Shown: in pieces, positions 39,261 through 51,953 of the stretch
Layout of the letters: each line of letters begins with the position of its first letter
How positions within the stretch are numbered: the first letter of the stretch is position 1
Assembly (NCBI GenBank): GCA_950097015.1
Contig: CATNEN010000038.1
Location: 20,806,001 to 20,870,000 of the forward strand
DNA length: 64,000 nt
Source: Macrostomum hystrix
Lineage: Eukaryota > Platyhelminthes > Macrostomidae
Reading direction: 5' to 3'
Program-made: the position numbers and the translations under genes
The notes under the pieces: generated by a model
Databases searched by the model: none
The model's input: the letters and a program-made list of their open reading frames with translations, nothing else
Told to the model about the DNA's origin: nothing

Positions 39261-39266
39261 ATTAAA
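39261..39266 (+). promoter_or_regulatory. Candidate TRRAP polyadenylation signal
   Basis: ATTAAA 45 bp after the TRRAP stop codon, the commonest variant of AATAAA. It is followed by unique sequence before the 41-bp array at 39440. Position fits a short 3' UTR, but there is no transcript evidence here. Confidence 0.4.
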
Positions 39267-39439
39267 AACCTAAAAAGCCAAGCAAGCCATGTATCCAAAT
39301 TTGTTACCCTGCAGACTCATCAGTTTTAATGTTCACTATTACCTGCTTATTACTGTAAGTTTCGCTTTTATATTTATACTTGTTTTGTTATGATTCTCAG
39401 CCTGGTCTGCTTTTGTATGCCTTTAAATGACTAGAGTCT

Positions 39440-40040
39440 AAGAAGAGGACAAGTTTGACAGGCGGGTGCAACTCCTCCTTCTGAGGAGGACAAGTTTGAC
39501 AGGCGGGTGCAACTCCTCCTTCTGAGAAGGACAAGTTTGACAGGCGGGTGCAACTCCTCCTTCTGAGAAGGACAAGTTTGACAGACGGGTGCAACTCCTC
39601 CTTCTGAGGAGGACAAGTTTGACAGGCGGGTGCAACTCCTCCTTCTGCGGAGGACAAGTTTGACAGGCGGGTGCAACTCCTCCTTCTGCGGAGGACAAGT
39701 TTGACAGGCGGGTGCAACTCCTCCTTCTGAGGAGGACAAGTTTGACAGGCGGGTGCAACTCCTCATTCTGAGGAGGACAAGTTTGACAGGCGGGTGCAAC
39801 TCCTCCTTCTGAGAAGGACAAGTTTGACAGGCGGGTGCAACTCCTCCTTCTGAGAAGGACAAGTTTGACAGGCGGGTGCAACTCCTCCTTCTGAGGAGGA
39901 CAAGTTTGACAGGCGGGTGCAACTCCTCCTTCTGCGGAGTTCAAGTTTGACAGGCGGGTGCAACTCCTCCTTCTGAGGAGGACAAGTTTGACAGGCGGGT
40001 GCAACTCCTCCTTCTGAGGAGGACAAGTTTGACAGGCGGG
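39440..40040 (+). repeat. 41-bp minisatellite downstream of TRRAP
   Basis: About 15 copies with core GACAAGTTTGACAGGCGGGT and GCAACTCCTCCTTCTGAG. TCCTCC and GGAGGA in each unit can pair (6-bp stem). 40041-41038 is unique intergenic DNA that should hold the promoter of the next gene. Confidence 0.94.
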
Positions 40041-41038
40041 TGCGTTTGACGGATATTTTTGAACGAAAGGTTAAACGGGTCTCATCGCCGTCAAACTCGA
40101 CCTGAAGCGAATTAAGACTTGATACTAACGAACGTTATTTATATTTTTATCCGGTGAAAAATATATTAAAACGCGTTAAATTAAAATGTGAAAGCGTGTT
40201 TTCTATTTGTACTCTGGTGCATTTTGTATTTATGTCATCGTTTCAAGTGTATTTATGTCGCTGTTTCGTCATGCTCTGTCTTTTACTACATGCCCTGATT
40301 CCTATTTATAATTCCTATTATAATTAACGTTTGCCCTAAAATATACAAATGATAGGAGAGTTAAAAGTGGTTATTGTTGGGCTTCTTAGCAGCTTATTAT
40401 CTAAGTGGGTAATCTTACGGACTAAAGTCGTAATTATCTTTGTAACTTATAAATTTATTAGTTATAAATTATTATTATTTATAAATGCGGTACACGGTTA
40501 GTGAGAATGTGCTAGTTGACCTGTCTAACTCATTTGATAGCTCAACTATAATCGGCAATCTTACACCGATAAAGTGTGAGGAAAAGACCCTGCAAAGGCA
40601 CCACGAAGTCGCTAATAACTTGCACTCTTTACGCTTGAAACCGAGGTCTCTAAGCATCACATGATTTTGCATGTATTAACTTCGATCGGCTAGGCGAATG
40701 GCCACCTCCAATGAAAAGTGTTTCCCGTGTTCCGCGGCCATAAAGTGGTGTCGAATTTGAAAGGCTCTGGTATATCTGTGTCAGCCACACACCTGTTTGA
40801 TTGGTTCTTCCTGCCTGGTCACTTTTTTACTTGCATCCCCACGGACCAATCGGAGCGAGTCTGCTGCATGCACCCCCCTTGAAAGACTGCATGGCCTTCC
40901 ATTCGGCCCACATAAGCCCAGCACTTGCAGGTCAGCCAACCCAGAACTCTGAGTCCCTCCTGCTCTACGTCTCCGCTCCGAGCCGAAGCTGCTGAACACT
41001 TTGAGAAGATCGAATTCAAGCTGCGACACCCGTCAACA

Positions 41039-41896
41039 ATGAAGCTCAGCTTCCTGCTTCTGTGGGTCCTCCTGCTTCACGTGTGCGCCACCGAACTGGA
41101 CAAGAACAGTCAGGAGCAGCAACAGCACTGCTGCCTGCCGATGAAGTGGCACAGCCGCATGGTGAAGGCCAATTATCGAACCTACCAACGCATGGTGCCC
41201 ATCAAGAGCAAAGTCCCGGTGCAGGACTCGCAGCCATCTCGAGTCTTCGACGTGTTCGTCAACTACCGCCGTCCGAGGTTCGAGCTTCGCTCCCTTCTGG
41301 GCAGCAGCATGGTGTTCTGGCGCGGCCACATGTGGACATTCCGACCCGGTGCTCACATTCCGGAGCACCTGAGCCAGGTGTCGGACGGCTTCAGGCCGTC
41401 AAACGGTCTGGCGCCCTTCTTCTTCCGCTGTCTGGCCGCTGAGAACGGCTTCCAGCGGCTCAACGCGACGCACTACCGACTGTCGGAGCCCGACAACTCG
41501 ACACCTGCCAGCCGCCGGCTTCGCATCGGCTCGGTGACCGACATCTACGTGGTGCCCACCAACGATACGACCTCCGGGCGTCGCCGACGATCCGGACACA
41601 CCTGCCTGCTGGCCGGGTACACCGTCTCCGCGCGTTACTTCAAGCACATGGACGAAGGCCGCAGCATAGCTCTGGTGAACGAGGCCGACGCCTACTGGCC
41701 CCAGAAAGGCGTGTTGCCCACGAGTCGGCAGGGCTGGCCGGACAGGCAGTTCACGGACCAGGCTCGCAGCTTCCGGAAATATTATAGAGGCCTGATTCGA
41801 GCCAACCGCATCAAGTTCAGCCGACCCCATCTGCATGTGGCGGTGCCCGGTCATGTGCGGCAGCGGGAGGACGAAGACGAGACGGCGACTCGTTGA
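41039..41896 (+). CDS. Secreted protein, possibly ependymin-related
   Basis: Single open exon of 285 residues. I start at the ATG at 41039 (context CAACAATGA) because it opens with a clear signal peptide, MKLSFLLLWVLLLHVCA; the frame is open upstream to another ATG at 40925, but that would bury the signal. The mature part has Cys 31-32 (CCLPMKW), Cys131 and Cys189, N-glycosylation sequons at N142, N153 and N175, a tetra-arginine at 181-184 (possible furin-type site) and an Arg/Asp/Glu-rich tail. No membrane segment apart from the signal. The CC-x-P-x-x-W start and a late TCLLAGYTVSARYFK block resemble ependymin-related proteins (C-x-x-P-x-x-W, then Cys followed by a STRFFD-type block). This is a pattern match from memory, not an alignment. 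GC-rich coding, no intron seen. Confidence 0.75.
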   Translation: MKLSFLLLWVLLLHVCATELDKNSQEQQQHCCLPMKWHSRMVKANYRTYQRMVPIKSKVPVQDSQPSRVFDVFVNYRRPRFELRSLLGSSMVFWRGHMWTFRPGAHIPEHLSQVSDGFRPSNGLAPFFFRCLAAENGFQRLNATHYRLSEPDNSTPASRRLRIGSVTDIYVVPTNDTTSGRRRRSGHTCLLAGYTVSARYFKHMDEGRSIALVNEADAYWPQKGVLPTSRQGWPDRQFTDQARSFRKYYRGLIRANRIKFSRPHLHVAVPGHVRQREDEDETATR

Positions 41897-42689
41897 AGTG
41901 CGCCAGTTTGCAAACCTTCGTGGCTGCATGAAATTCGGGCTCTATAATGTTAAGTTGACACGATGCCCTAAGTACATCGATTCCATTTTCAAAACTTATA
42001 TCGGACATGCTATGGTAAGGTACAATGGACTTAGGAAGCCTGTCGGCTTCATTTTACTCGTAGCTTTTGACGCTCTGCGCCGCTTAGCTCTGCTGTCTTT
42101 GGCATTCGTTTTCACATTTCCGTGCCCAAAAACTACCCAAGACTAGTCTGTTCTTGAACTATATGTAATTGTCACATTCTCCCAACTAATTGATATCATG
42201 CTTCTGTAATTGCTTTGTCCCCTTACCTGTGGCCACAGAAAGTGAATTTCTAGAGTTTAGATTCCATTTTAGACAGGAAGAGCAGAAAGCTCATTGCTTT
42301 TGTGTTTATTTTTCCATCATTGCTACTGAGCTACTAACAATGGATAGTGCAGTTAAAGGACTCTTAATACTATAATTAATGATTTGAAGAGGCCAATGTG
42401 AGCTGCGATATTGTGTTTTTTTCTCCGTTTGATTGACAACTTTCACGCGATGGATTTTTTTCCACTTATTTGGCCCAAATGTATCTGTTGTCTTTGTTAA
42501 AAAACATCGTTTTTCGCGACCTGTCTGTATATTTGCAAAGCATGCTGTAGCAGCCCAGTGATCGATTTTTCTATATCCCACTATTGCCATCTCTATTTGC
42601 ATATGAAACTTGTGATCATTGCTGCTAGAGCTGTTATTAGTTCATTTCTGTAGTCCCTGAGCATGGAACAATTGTGTCCGACAATTAAA
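41897..42689. other. Unique intergenic DNA after the secreted-protein gene
   Basis: AT-rich sequence probably including the 3' UTR. No strong AATAAA close to the stop codon and no coding signal. Short open frames here lack codon bias or homology. Confidence 0.5.
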
Positions 42690-43675
42690 AAGTTGGTCCT
42701 TCACCCAACACCTGAGCATTTTACAGTTAATCCTTCACCCAACACCTGAGCATTAGACAGTTAATCCTTCACCCAACACCTGAGCATTAGACAGTTAATC
42801 CTTCACCCAACACCTGAGCATTAGACAGTTAATCCTTCACCCCACACCTGAGCATTAGACAGTTAATCCTTCACCCAACACCTGAGCATTAGACAGTTAA
42901 TCCTTCACCCAACACCTGAGCATTAGACAGTTAATCCTTCACCCCACACCTGAGCATTAGACAGTTAATCCTTCACCCAACACCTGAGCATTAGACAGTT
43001 AATCCTTCACCCAACACCTGAGCATTAGACAGTTAATCCTTCACCCAACACCTGAGCATTAGACAGTTAATCCTTCACCCAACACCTGAGCATTAGACAG
43101 TTAATCGTTCACCCAACACCTGAGCATTAGACAGTTAATCCTTCACCCAACACCTGAGCATTAGACAGTTAATCCTTCACCCAACACCTGAGCATTAGAC
43201 AGTTAATCCTTCACCCAACACCTGAGCATTAGACAGTTAATCCTTCACCCACACCTGAGCAATAGACAGTTAATCCTTCACCCACACCTGAGCAATAGAC
43301 AGTTAATCCTTCACCCAACACCTGAGCATTAGACAGTCGGTCCTTCACCCACACCTGAGCATTAGACAGTTAATCCTTCACCCAACACCTGAGCAGTAGA
43401 CAGTTAATCCTTCACCCCACACCTGAGCATTAGACAGTTAATCCTTCACCCAACACCTGAGCATTAGACAGTCGGTCCTTCACCCCACACCTGAGCATTA
43501 GACAGTTAATCCTTCACCCAACACCTGAGAATTAGACAGTTAATCCTTCACCCAACACCTGAGAATTAGACAGCTAATCCTTCACCCCACACCTGAGCAT
43601 TAGACAGTTAATCCTTCACCCAACACCTGAGAATTAGACAGTTAATCCTTCACCCAACACCTGAGCAGTAGACAG
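42690..43675 (+). repeat. 34-bp intergenic minisatellite
   Basis: About 29 copies with core ACAGTTAATCCTTCACCCAA and CACCTGAGCATTAG. Variants CCCCACACC, GAGAATTAG and CAGTCGGTCC cluster in the 3' half. Confidence 0.95.
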
Positions 43676-45119
43676 CGTTTCTTGACAACAACACCTTACA
43701 GCTTAACGCTAAGATGTGGACGGCAGTTTCATAGATTTCGCAGATTTTTTTGTTTGCTCTGAATATCACTGCATTGTGATACTTGTTTTTTGTCTCATTA
43801 AACTTCGCGTCATAATTTTAATCTTTTTATTACGATTTTGCCGTGGTGTCAGCTAAAGCAGTCGCGTCTTTTGTTCATTCGGACTTTGTCCTTCTTGTTT
43901 GCTTTTGTTTCCAAGCTGTCATGTACTTGTTTATTTTGTTTCAAATTACTTACCAAAAAGGCTGACTAAGATGTCATTTTTAATTTCGTAGCAAACGCGT
44001 GGCGATGATCCAGGACGCTCTACTTAGCTCACTATTTAAAGCATGAAGCCCGAAGTTTCTTAATAAACTATTTACTTGTTTTAAAACAACTCCAATAAGC
44101 TACTTAAAAATCAAGCTCGGTCATAATATTCTTAAGTGCGGCTTGGCTTATGATTTATGCAAATATATTTATGAATTTCGAGTACTACATTTTAGTCCAT
44201 CCGATGCTATAAAAGTTGCAAACTTTGCAATGTTTTCAATGACAATGCTAAATTTGAATATATCACCAAGCTGTCTCAGATGTCATCACAGAAAAAAATA
44301 TTCAAAATCAGCCAGCCTCCGTCATCGACCAAAGGTCCGCCCCCGATTTCTAAGAATAGACCCGGGCTCATAATTGACTTATCCCACTCCAAATTTGCCT
44401 CCGCTCCATCATCAACCTTGTAGGTACACAGAAAAGGAATCGGCGTGGGCGTTGCCTGAAGCCTAAAATTATCGTCGAGCAATGTCCAGAGACAGCTAGG
44501 CCACTCCACAGGCTCTGATCAGCCGTGCCCGACGCCTCAGCTTGAAGTGTCTCGGCACGCACCAACCGAACCAATCCAATAATAGCCGACTTACACGGAT
44601 GACTGAGCTCTAAGTCCCTCTGCGCATCTCTTGTCGCAGTCTCAATTATATATCTCATTCTCTCTGATTCTAGCCAGCTAAATATAGAACCAACTCAATA
44701 GCTCGTGCTCAATTATTTCTCTTGGCTCCTCTGGTAGAAATTCTATTAGCCGAAAGTGGATGTCAGGAGAGGAGCAAGATGAGCATCAGATCAGACACCT
44801 TCTTGTTTAAACAGGAGTCTATTCAACAACAATGGATCGAGTGCTAGAAAGAGAGAACACTGGGAATCGTTACGAATTAGAAATTATGCATGGTAAATCT
44901 ACTTTTTTTACTGACCAATGAATGATCCAATGAGTACTCGTAACGGTGTCCAATTACTGAGTAAAAAACTGATTGCCGTGAGAATGTGAAATTCAATATG
45001 GCACCGCGTTGTTTTGCAAGTGGTATTCCACTTGCTGTAAAGTTAATTTGGCCTGTCAGTAAAACCTTCTATTTAAATTATTGAACTAACAGTCCTTTAT
45101 TCGATTCTAAAGAAATTAG
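43676..45119. other. Unique intergenic DNA between two arrays
   Basis: No gene, RNA or mobile element recognised. Several short open frames on both strands (for example 44276-44658 minus) show no recognisable domain. AATAAA at about 44062. Confidence 0.5.
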
Positions 45120-48100
45120 CTAGTGAGAACAAACTGGTGGGTGAGTTGGGAATCAGGGTGAGAACAGTCAGTGGGTGAGTTGGGAATCAGGGTGAGAACA
45201 GTCAGTGGGTGAGTTGGGAATTAGAGTGAGAACAGACTGGTGGGTGAGTTGGGAATCAGAGTGAGAACAGACTGGTGGGTGAGTTGGGAATTAGAGTGAG
45301 AACAGACTGGTGGGTGAGTTGGGAATTAGAGTGAGAACAGACTGGTGGGTGAGTTGGGAATTAGAGTGAGAACAGACTGGTGGGTGAGTTGGGAATCAGG
45401 GTGAGAACAGACTGGTGGGTGAGTTGGGAATCAGGGTGAGAACAGACTGGTGGGTGAGTTGGGAATTAGAGTGAGAACAGACTGGTGGGTGAGTTGGGAA
45501 TTAGAGTGAGAACAGACTGGTGGGTGAGTTGGGAATCAGGGTGAGAACAGACTGGTGGGTGAGTTGGGAATTAGGGTGAGAACAGACTGGTGGGTGAGTT
45601 GGGAATTAGAGTGAGAACAGACTGGTGGGTGAGTTGGGAATTAGGGTGAGAACAGACTGGTGGGTGAGTTGGGAATTAGGGTGAGAACAGACTGGTGGGT
45701 GAGTTGGGAATTAGAGTGAGAACAGACTGGTGGGTGAGTTGGGAATTAGAGTGAGAACAGACTGGTGGGTGAGTTGGGAATTAGAGTGAGAACAGACTGG
45801 TGGGTGAGTTGGGAATCAGGGTGAGAACAGACTGGTGGGTGAGTTGGGAATTAGGGTGAGAACAGACTGGTGGGTGAGTTGGGAATTAGAGTGAGAACAG
45901 ACTGGTGGGTGAGTTGGGAATCAGAGTGAGAACAGACTGGTGGGTGAGTTGGGAATTAGGGTGAGAACAGACTGGTGGGTGAGTTGGGAATTAGGGTGAG
46001 AACAGACTGGTGGGTGAGTTGGGAATTAGGGTGAGAACAGACTGGTGGGTGAGTTGGGAATTAGGGTGAGAACAGACTGGTGGGTGAGTTGGGAATTAGA
46101 GTGAGAACAGACTGGTGGGTGAGTTGGGAATTAGAGTGAGAACAGACTGGTGGGTGAGTTGGGAATTAGAGTGAGAACAGACTGGTGGGTGAGTTGGGAA
46201 TCAGGGTGAGAACAGACTGGTGGGTGAGTTGGGAATTAGGGTGAGAACAGACTGGTGGGTGAGTTGGGAATTAGAGTGAGAACAGACTGGTGGGTGAGTT
46301 GGGAATTAGAGTGAGAACAGACTGGTGGGTGAGTTGGGAATAAGGGTGAGAACAGACTGGTGGGTGAGTTGGGAATTAGAGTGAGAACAGACTGGTGGGT
46401 GAGTTGGGAATTAGGGTGAGAACAGACTGGTGGGTGAGTTGGGAATTAGGGTGAGAACAGACTGGTGGGTGAGTTGGGAATTAGAGTGAGAACAGACTGG
46501 TGGGTGAGTTGGGAATCAGGGTGAGAACAGACTGGTGGGTGAGTTGGGAATTAGAGTGAGAACAGACTGGTGGGTGAGTTGGGAATCAGGGTGAGAACAG
46601 ACTGGTGGGTGAGTTGGGAATCAGGGTGAGGACAGACTGGTGGGTGAGTTGGGAATTAGAGTGAGAACAGACTGGTGGGTGAGTTGGGAATTAGGGTGAG
46701 AACAGACTGGTGGGTGAGTTGGGAATTAGAGTGAGAACAGACTGGTGGGTGAGTTGGGAATTAGGGTGAGAACAGACTGGTGGGTGAGTTGGGAATTAGG
46801 GTGAGAACAGACTGGTGGGTGAGTTGGGAATTAGGGTGAGAACAGACTGGTGGGTGAGTTGGGAATTAGGGTGAGAACAGACTGGTGGGTGAGTTGGGAA
46901 TTAGGGTGAGAACAGACTGGTGGGTGAGTTGGGAATTAGGGTGAGAACAGACTGGTGGGTGAGTTGGGAATTATGGTGAGAACAGACTGGTGGGTGAGTT
47001 GGGAATTAGAGTGAGAACAGACTGGTGGGTGAGTTGGGAATTAGAGTGAGAACAGACTGGTGGGTGAGTTGGGAATTAGAGTGAGAACAGACTGGTGGGT
47101 GAGTTGGGAATCAGAGTGAGAACAGACTGGTGGGTGAGTTGGGAATTAGAGTGAGAACAGACTGGTGGGTGAGTTGGGAATCAGGGTGAGAACAGACTGG
47201 TGGGTGAGTTGGGAATTAGAGTGAGAACAGACTGGTGGGTGAGTTGGGAATTAGAGTGAGAACAGACTGGTGGGTGAGTTGGGAATTAGAGTGAGAACAG
47301 ACTGGTGGGTGAGTTGGGAATTAGAGTGAGAACAGACTGGTGGGTGAGTTGGGAATTAGAGTGAGAACAGACTGGTGGGTGAGTTGGGAATTAGAGTGAG
47401 AACAGACTGGTGGGTGAGTTGGGAATCAGAGTGAGAACAGACTGGTGGGTGAGTTGGGAATTAGGGTGAGAACAGACTGGTGGGTGAGTTGGGAATTAGA
47501 GTGAGAACAGACTGGTGGGTGAGTTGGGAATTAGAGTGAGAACAGACTGGTGGGTGAGTTGGGAATTAGAGTGAGAACAGACTGGTGGGTGAGTTGGGAA
47601 TCAGGGTGAGAACAGACTGGTGGGTGAGTTGGGAATCAGGGTGAGAACAGACTGGTGGGTGAGTTGGGAATTAGAGTGAGAACAGACTGGTGGGTGAGTT
47701 GGGAATTAGAGTGAGAACAGACTGGTGGGTGAGTTGGGAATTAGAGTGAGAACAGACTGGTGGGTGAGTTGGGAATTAGAGTGAGAACAGACTGGTGGGT
47801 GAGTTGGGAATTAGGGTGAGAACAGACTGGTGGGTGAGTTGGGAATTAGGGTGAGAACAGACTGGTGGGTGAGTTGGGAATTAGGGTGAGAACAGACTGG
47901 TGGGTGAGTTGGGAATTAGGGTGAGAACAGACTGGTGGGTGAGTTGGGAATTAGGGTGAGAACAGACTGGTGGGTGAGTTGGGAATTAGGGTGAGAACAG
48001 ACTGGTGGGTGAGTTGGGAATTAGGGTGAGAACAGACTGGTGGGTGAGTTGGGAATTAGAGTGAGAACAGACTGGTGGGTGAGTTGGGAATTAGAGTGAG

Positions 48101-51100
48101 AACAGACTGGTGGGTGAGTTGGGAATTAGAGTGAGAACAGACTGGTGGGTGAGTTGGGAATCAGAGTGAGAACAGACTGGTGGGTGAGTTGGGAATTAGA
48201 GTGAGAACAGACTGGTGGGTGAGTTGGGAATCAGGGTGAGAACAGACTGGTGGGTGAGTTGGGAATTAGAGTGAGAACAGACTGGTGGGTGAGTTGGGAA
48301 TTAGAGTGAGAACAGACTGGTGGGTGAGTTGGGAATTAGAGTGAGAACAGACTGGTGGGTGAGTTGGGAATTAGAGTGAGAACAGACTGGTGGGTGAGTT
48401 GGGAATTAGAGTGAGAACAGACTGGTGGGTGAGTTGGGAATTAGGGTGAGAACAGACTGGTGGGTGAGTTGGGAATTAGAGTGAGAACAGACTGGTGGGT
48501 GAGTTGGGAATTAGAGTGAGAACAGACTGGTGGGTGAGTTGGGAATTAGAGTGAGAACAGACTGGTGGGTGAGTTGGGAATTCAGGGTGAGAACAGACTG
48601 GTGGGTGAGTTGGGAATCAGGGTGAGAACAGACTGGTGGGTGAGTTGGGAATTAGAGTGAGAACAGACTGGTGGGTGAGTTGGGAATTAGAGTGAGAACA
48701 GACTGGTGGGTGAGTTGGGAATTAGAGTGAGAACAGACTGGTGGGTGAGTTGGGAATTAGAGTGAGAACAGACTGGTGGGTGAGTTGGGAATTAGGGTGA
48801 GAACAGACTGGTGGGTGAGTTGGGAATTAGGGTGAGAACAGACTGGTGGGTGAGTTGGGAATTAGGGTGAGAACAGACTGGTGGGTGAGTTGGGAATTAG
48901 GGTGAGAACAGACTGGTGGTTGAGTTGGGAATTAGAGTGAGAACAAACTGGTGGGTGAGTTGGGAATTAGAGTGAGAACAGACTGGTGGGTGAGTTGGGA
49001 ATTATGGTGAGAACAGACTGGTGGGTGAGTTGGGAATTAGGGTGAGAACAGACTGGTGGGTGAGTTGGGAATTAGGGTGAGAACAGACTGGTGGGTGAGT
49101 TGGGAATTAGGGTGAGAACAGACTGGTGGGTGAGTTGGGAATTAGGGTGAGAACAGACTGGTGGGTGAGTTGGGAATTAGGGTGAGAACAGACTGGTGGG
49201 TGAGTTGGGAATTATGGTGAGAACAGACTGGTGGGTGAGTTGGGAATTAGAGTGAGAACAGACTGGTGGGTGAGTTGGGAATTAGAGTGAGAACAGACTG
49301 GTGGGTGAGTTGGGAATTAGAGTGAGAACAGACTGGTGGGTGAGTTGGGAATCAGAGTGAGAACAGACTGGTGGGTGAGTTGGGAATTAGAGTGAGAACA
49401 GACTGGTGGGTGAGTTGGGAATCAGGGTGAGAACAGACTGGTGGGTGAGTTGGGAATTAGAGTGAGAACAGACTGGTGGGTGAGTTGGGAATTAGAGTGA
49501 GAACAGACTGGTGGGTGAGTTGGGAATTAGAGTGAGAACAGACTGGTGGGTGAGTTGGGAATTAGAGTGAGAACAGACTGGTGGGTGAGTTGGGAATTAG
49601 GGTGAGAACAGACTGGTGGGTGAGTTGGGAATTAGGGTGAGAACAGACTGGTGGGTGAGTTGGGAATTAGAGTGAGAACAGACTGGTGGGTGAGTTGGGA
49701 ATTAGAGTGAGAACAGACTGGTGGGTGAGTTGGGAATTAGAGTGAGAACAGACTGGTGGGTGAGTTGGGAATCAGGGTGAGAACAGACTGGTGGGTGAGT
49801 TGGGAATCAGGGTGAGAACAGACTGGTGGGTGAGTTGGGAATTAGAGTGAGAACAGACTGGTGGGTGAGTTGGGAATTAGAGTGAGAACAGACTGGTGGG
49901 TGAGTTGGGAATTAGAGTGAGAACAAACTGGTGGGTGAGTTGGGAATTAGAGTGAGAACAGACTGGTGGGTGAGTTGGGAATTAGGGTGAGAACAGACTG
50001 GTGGGTGAGTTGGGAATTAGGGTGAGAACAGACTGGTGGGTGAGTTGGGAATTAGGGTGAGAACAGACTGGTGGGTGAGTTGGGAATTAGGGTGAGAACA
50101 GACTGGTGGGTGAGTTGGGAATTAGGGTGAGAACAGACTGGTGGGTGAGTTGGGAATTAGGGTGAGAACAGACTGGTGGGTGAGTTGGGAATTATGGTGA
50201 GAACAGACTGGTGGGTGAGTTGGGAATTAGAGTGAGAACAGACTGGTGGGTGAGTTGGGAATTAGAGTGAGAACAGACTGGTGGGTGAGTTGGGAATTAG
50301 AGTGAGAACAGACTGGTGGGTGAGTTGGGAATCAGAGTGAGAACAGACTGGTGGGTGAGTTGGGAATTAGAGTGAGAACAGACTGGTGGGTGAGTTGGGA
50401 ATCAGGGTGAGAACAGACTGGTGGGTGAGTTGGGAATTAGAGTGAGAACAGACTGGTGGGTGAGTTGGGAATTAGGGTGAGAACAGACTGGTGGGTGAGT
50501 TGGGAATTAGGGTGAGAACAGACTGGTGGGTGAGTTGGGAATTAGGGTGAGAACAGACTGGTGGGTGAGTTGGGAATTAGGGTGAGAACAGACTGGTGGG
50601 TGAGTTGGGAATTAGGGTGAGAACAGACTGGTGGGTGAGTTGGGAATTAGAGTGAGAACAGACTGGTGGGTGAGTTGGGAATTAGAGTGAGAACAGACTG
50701 GTGGGTGAGTTGGGAATTATGGTGAGAACAGACTGGTGGGTGAGTTGGGAATTAGGGTGAGAACAGACTGGTGGGTGAGTTGGGAATTAGAGTGAGAACA
50801 GACTGGTGGGTGAGTTGGGAATTAGGGTGAGAACAGACTGGTGGGTGAGTTGGGAATCAGGGTGAGAACAGACTGGTGGGTGAGTTGGGAATTAGAGTGA
50901 GAACAAACTGGTGGGTGAGTTGGGAATTAGGGTGAGAACAGACTGGTGGGTGAGTTGGGAATCAGGGTGAGAACAGACTGGTGGGTGAGTTGGGAATTAG
51001 AGTGAGAACAGACTGGTGGGTGAGTTGGGAATTAGAGTGAGAACAGTCAGTGGACGAGTCGGGAATTAGAGAAAGAACAGTCAGTGGACGAGTCGGGAAT

Positions 51101-51350
51101 TAGGGTGAGAACAGTCAGTGGACGAGTCGGGAATTAGGGTGAGAACAGTCAGTGGACGAGTCGGGAATTAGGGTGAGAACAGTCAGTGGACGAGTCGGGA
51201 ATTAGGGTGAGAACAGTCAGTGGACGAGTCGGGAATTAGGGTGAGAACAGTCAGTGGACGAGTCGGGAATTAGGGTGAGAACAGTCAGTGGACGAGTCGG
51301 GAATTAGGGTGAGAACAGTCAGTGGACGAGTCGGGAATTAGGGTGAGAAC
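45120..51350 (+). repeat. Giant 35-bp satellite-like array (about 6.2 kb)
   Basis: About 178 copies of a 35-bp unit, core ACAGACTGGTGGGTGAGTTG plus GGAATTAGAGTGAGA. The interior differs almost only at a few sites (TTAG/TCAG, AGAG/AGGG, TATGG). Both edges instead carry a 34-bp relative with ACAGTCAGTGG; at the 3' edge (51040-51350) this becomes GTCAGTGGACGAGTCGGGAA. Rare variants recur about 1 kb apart, showing higher-order repeats. No open frame of note. Confidence 0.97.
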
Positions 51351-51953
51351 AGTCATTGGGTGTGAATGTGGTAAAGGTCAGGCAAGATTCAGTTTACATA
51401 TAAGTCTACCTTTTTTTGGATTGAAAAGCGCTAATCTAACTCAGTATTTTACGTTCAGTTCTCATAATGGGGCTAAAGCAAAAGATCATGTAGCCGATGA
51501 CATGTATAATTCAATAGTGCCTGGGGTTCGTACGCGTACAGTATACACAAATAGATAATATTTAAAAGCATCGAATCGTAGAGTAATTTACGTCATAATT
51601 CTATTTTCACGTGACGCGAAGGGCCAAAAGTTGATGCTATACACTTGAGGCACTTAAAGGTGGATTAGTTAGGATTGCTTAACTTAAAAACCACATTTAG
51701 CCAAAAATGGCCTGTGTCTGCGTAGGACCATGGGTAAGGTGCTGTCGGATCTAATTGAACTTATGACGAGGCAGTCTGAGGATTGACTGGATGCTGGGTC
51801 GCCGCTGCTGCCGCGGAAGAAGGTGGGTCTTACGGACTGGAAATACTTGATTCACTTCATTATAGATTACAGGCTTCCCACTGCCCTTCAGTTCCAAGAA
51901 AATTCAGAATCCAGGATTTTCAGGCGACTATACAAGCTTAAAAAAAGTTAAGA
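51351..51953. other. Unique spacer between two arrays
   Basis: Holds no confident gene. A broken frame at 51730-51951 is discussed as a finding. The rest is AT-rich with no RNA or mobile element recognised. Confidence 0.4.

Noticed and set aside
39397-40026. Minus-strand frames repeating LHPPVKLVLLRRRSCTRLSN
   Set aside because: All frames open across the 41-bp array; not a gene.
41399-41929. 176-residue minus-strand frame opposite the secreted-protein gene
   Set aside because: Antisense shadow of a GC-rich coding exon; the + strand has a signal peptide and gene-like layout, the minus frame has none.
45120-51350. CRISPR-like array
   Set aside because: Units are contiguous with no unique spacers and the genome is clearly eukaryotic; this is a satellite-type array.
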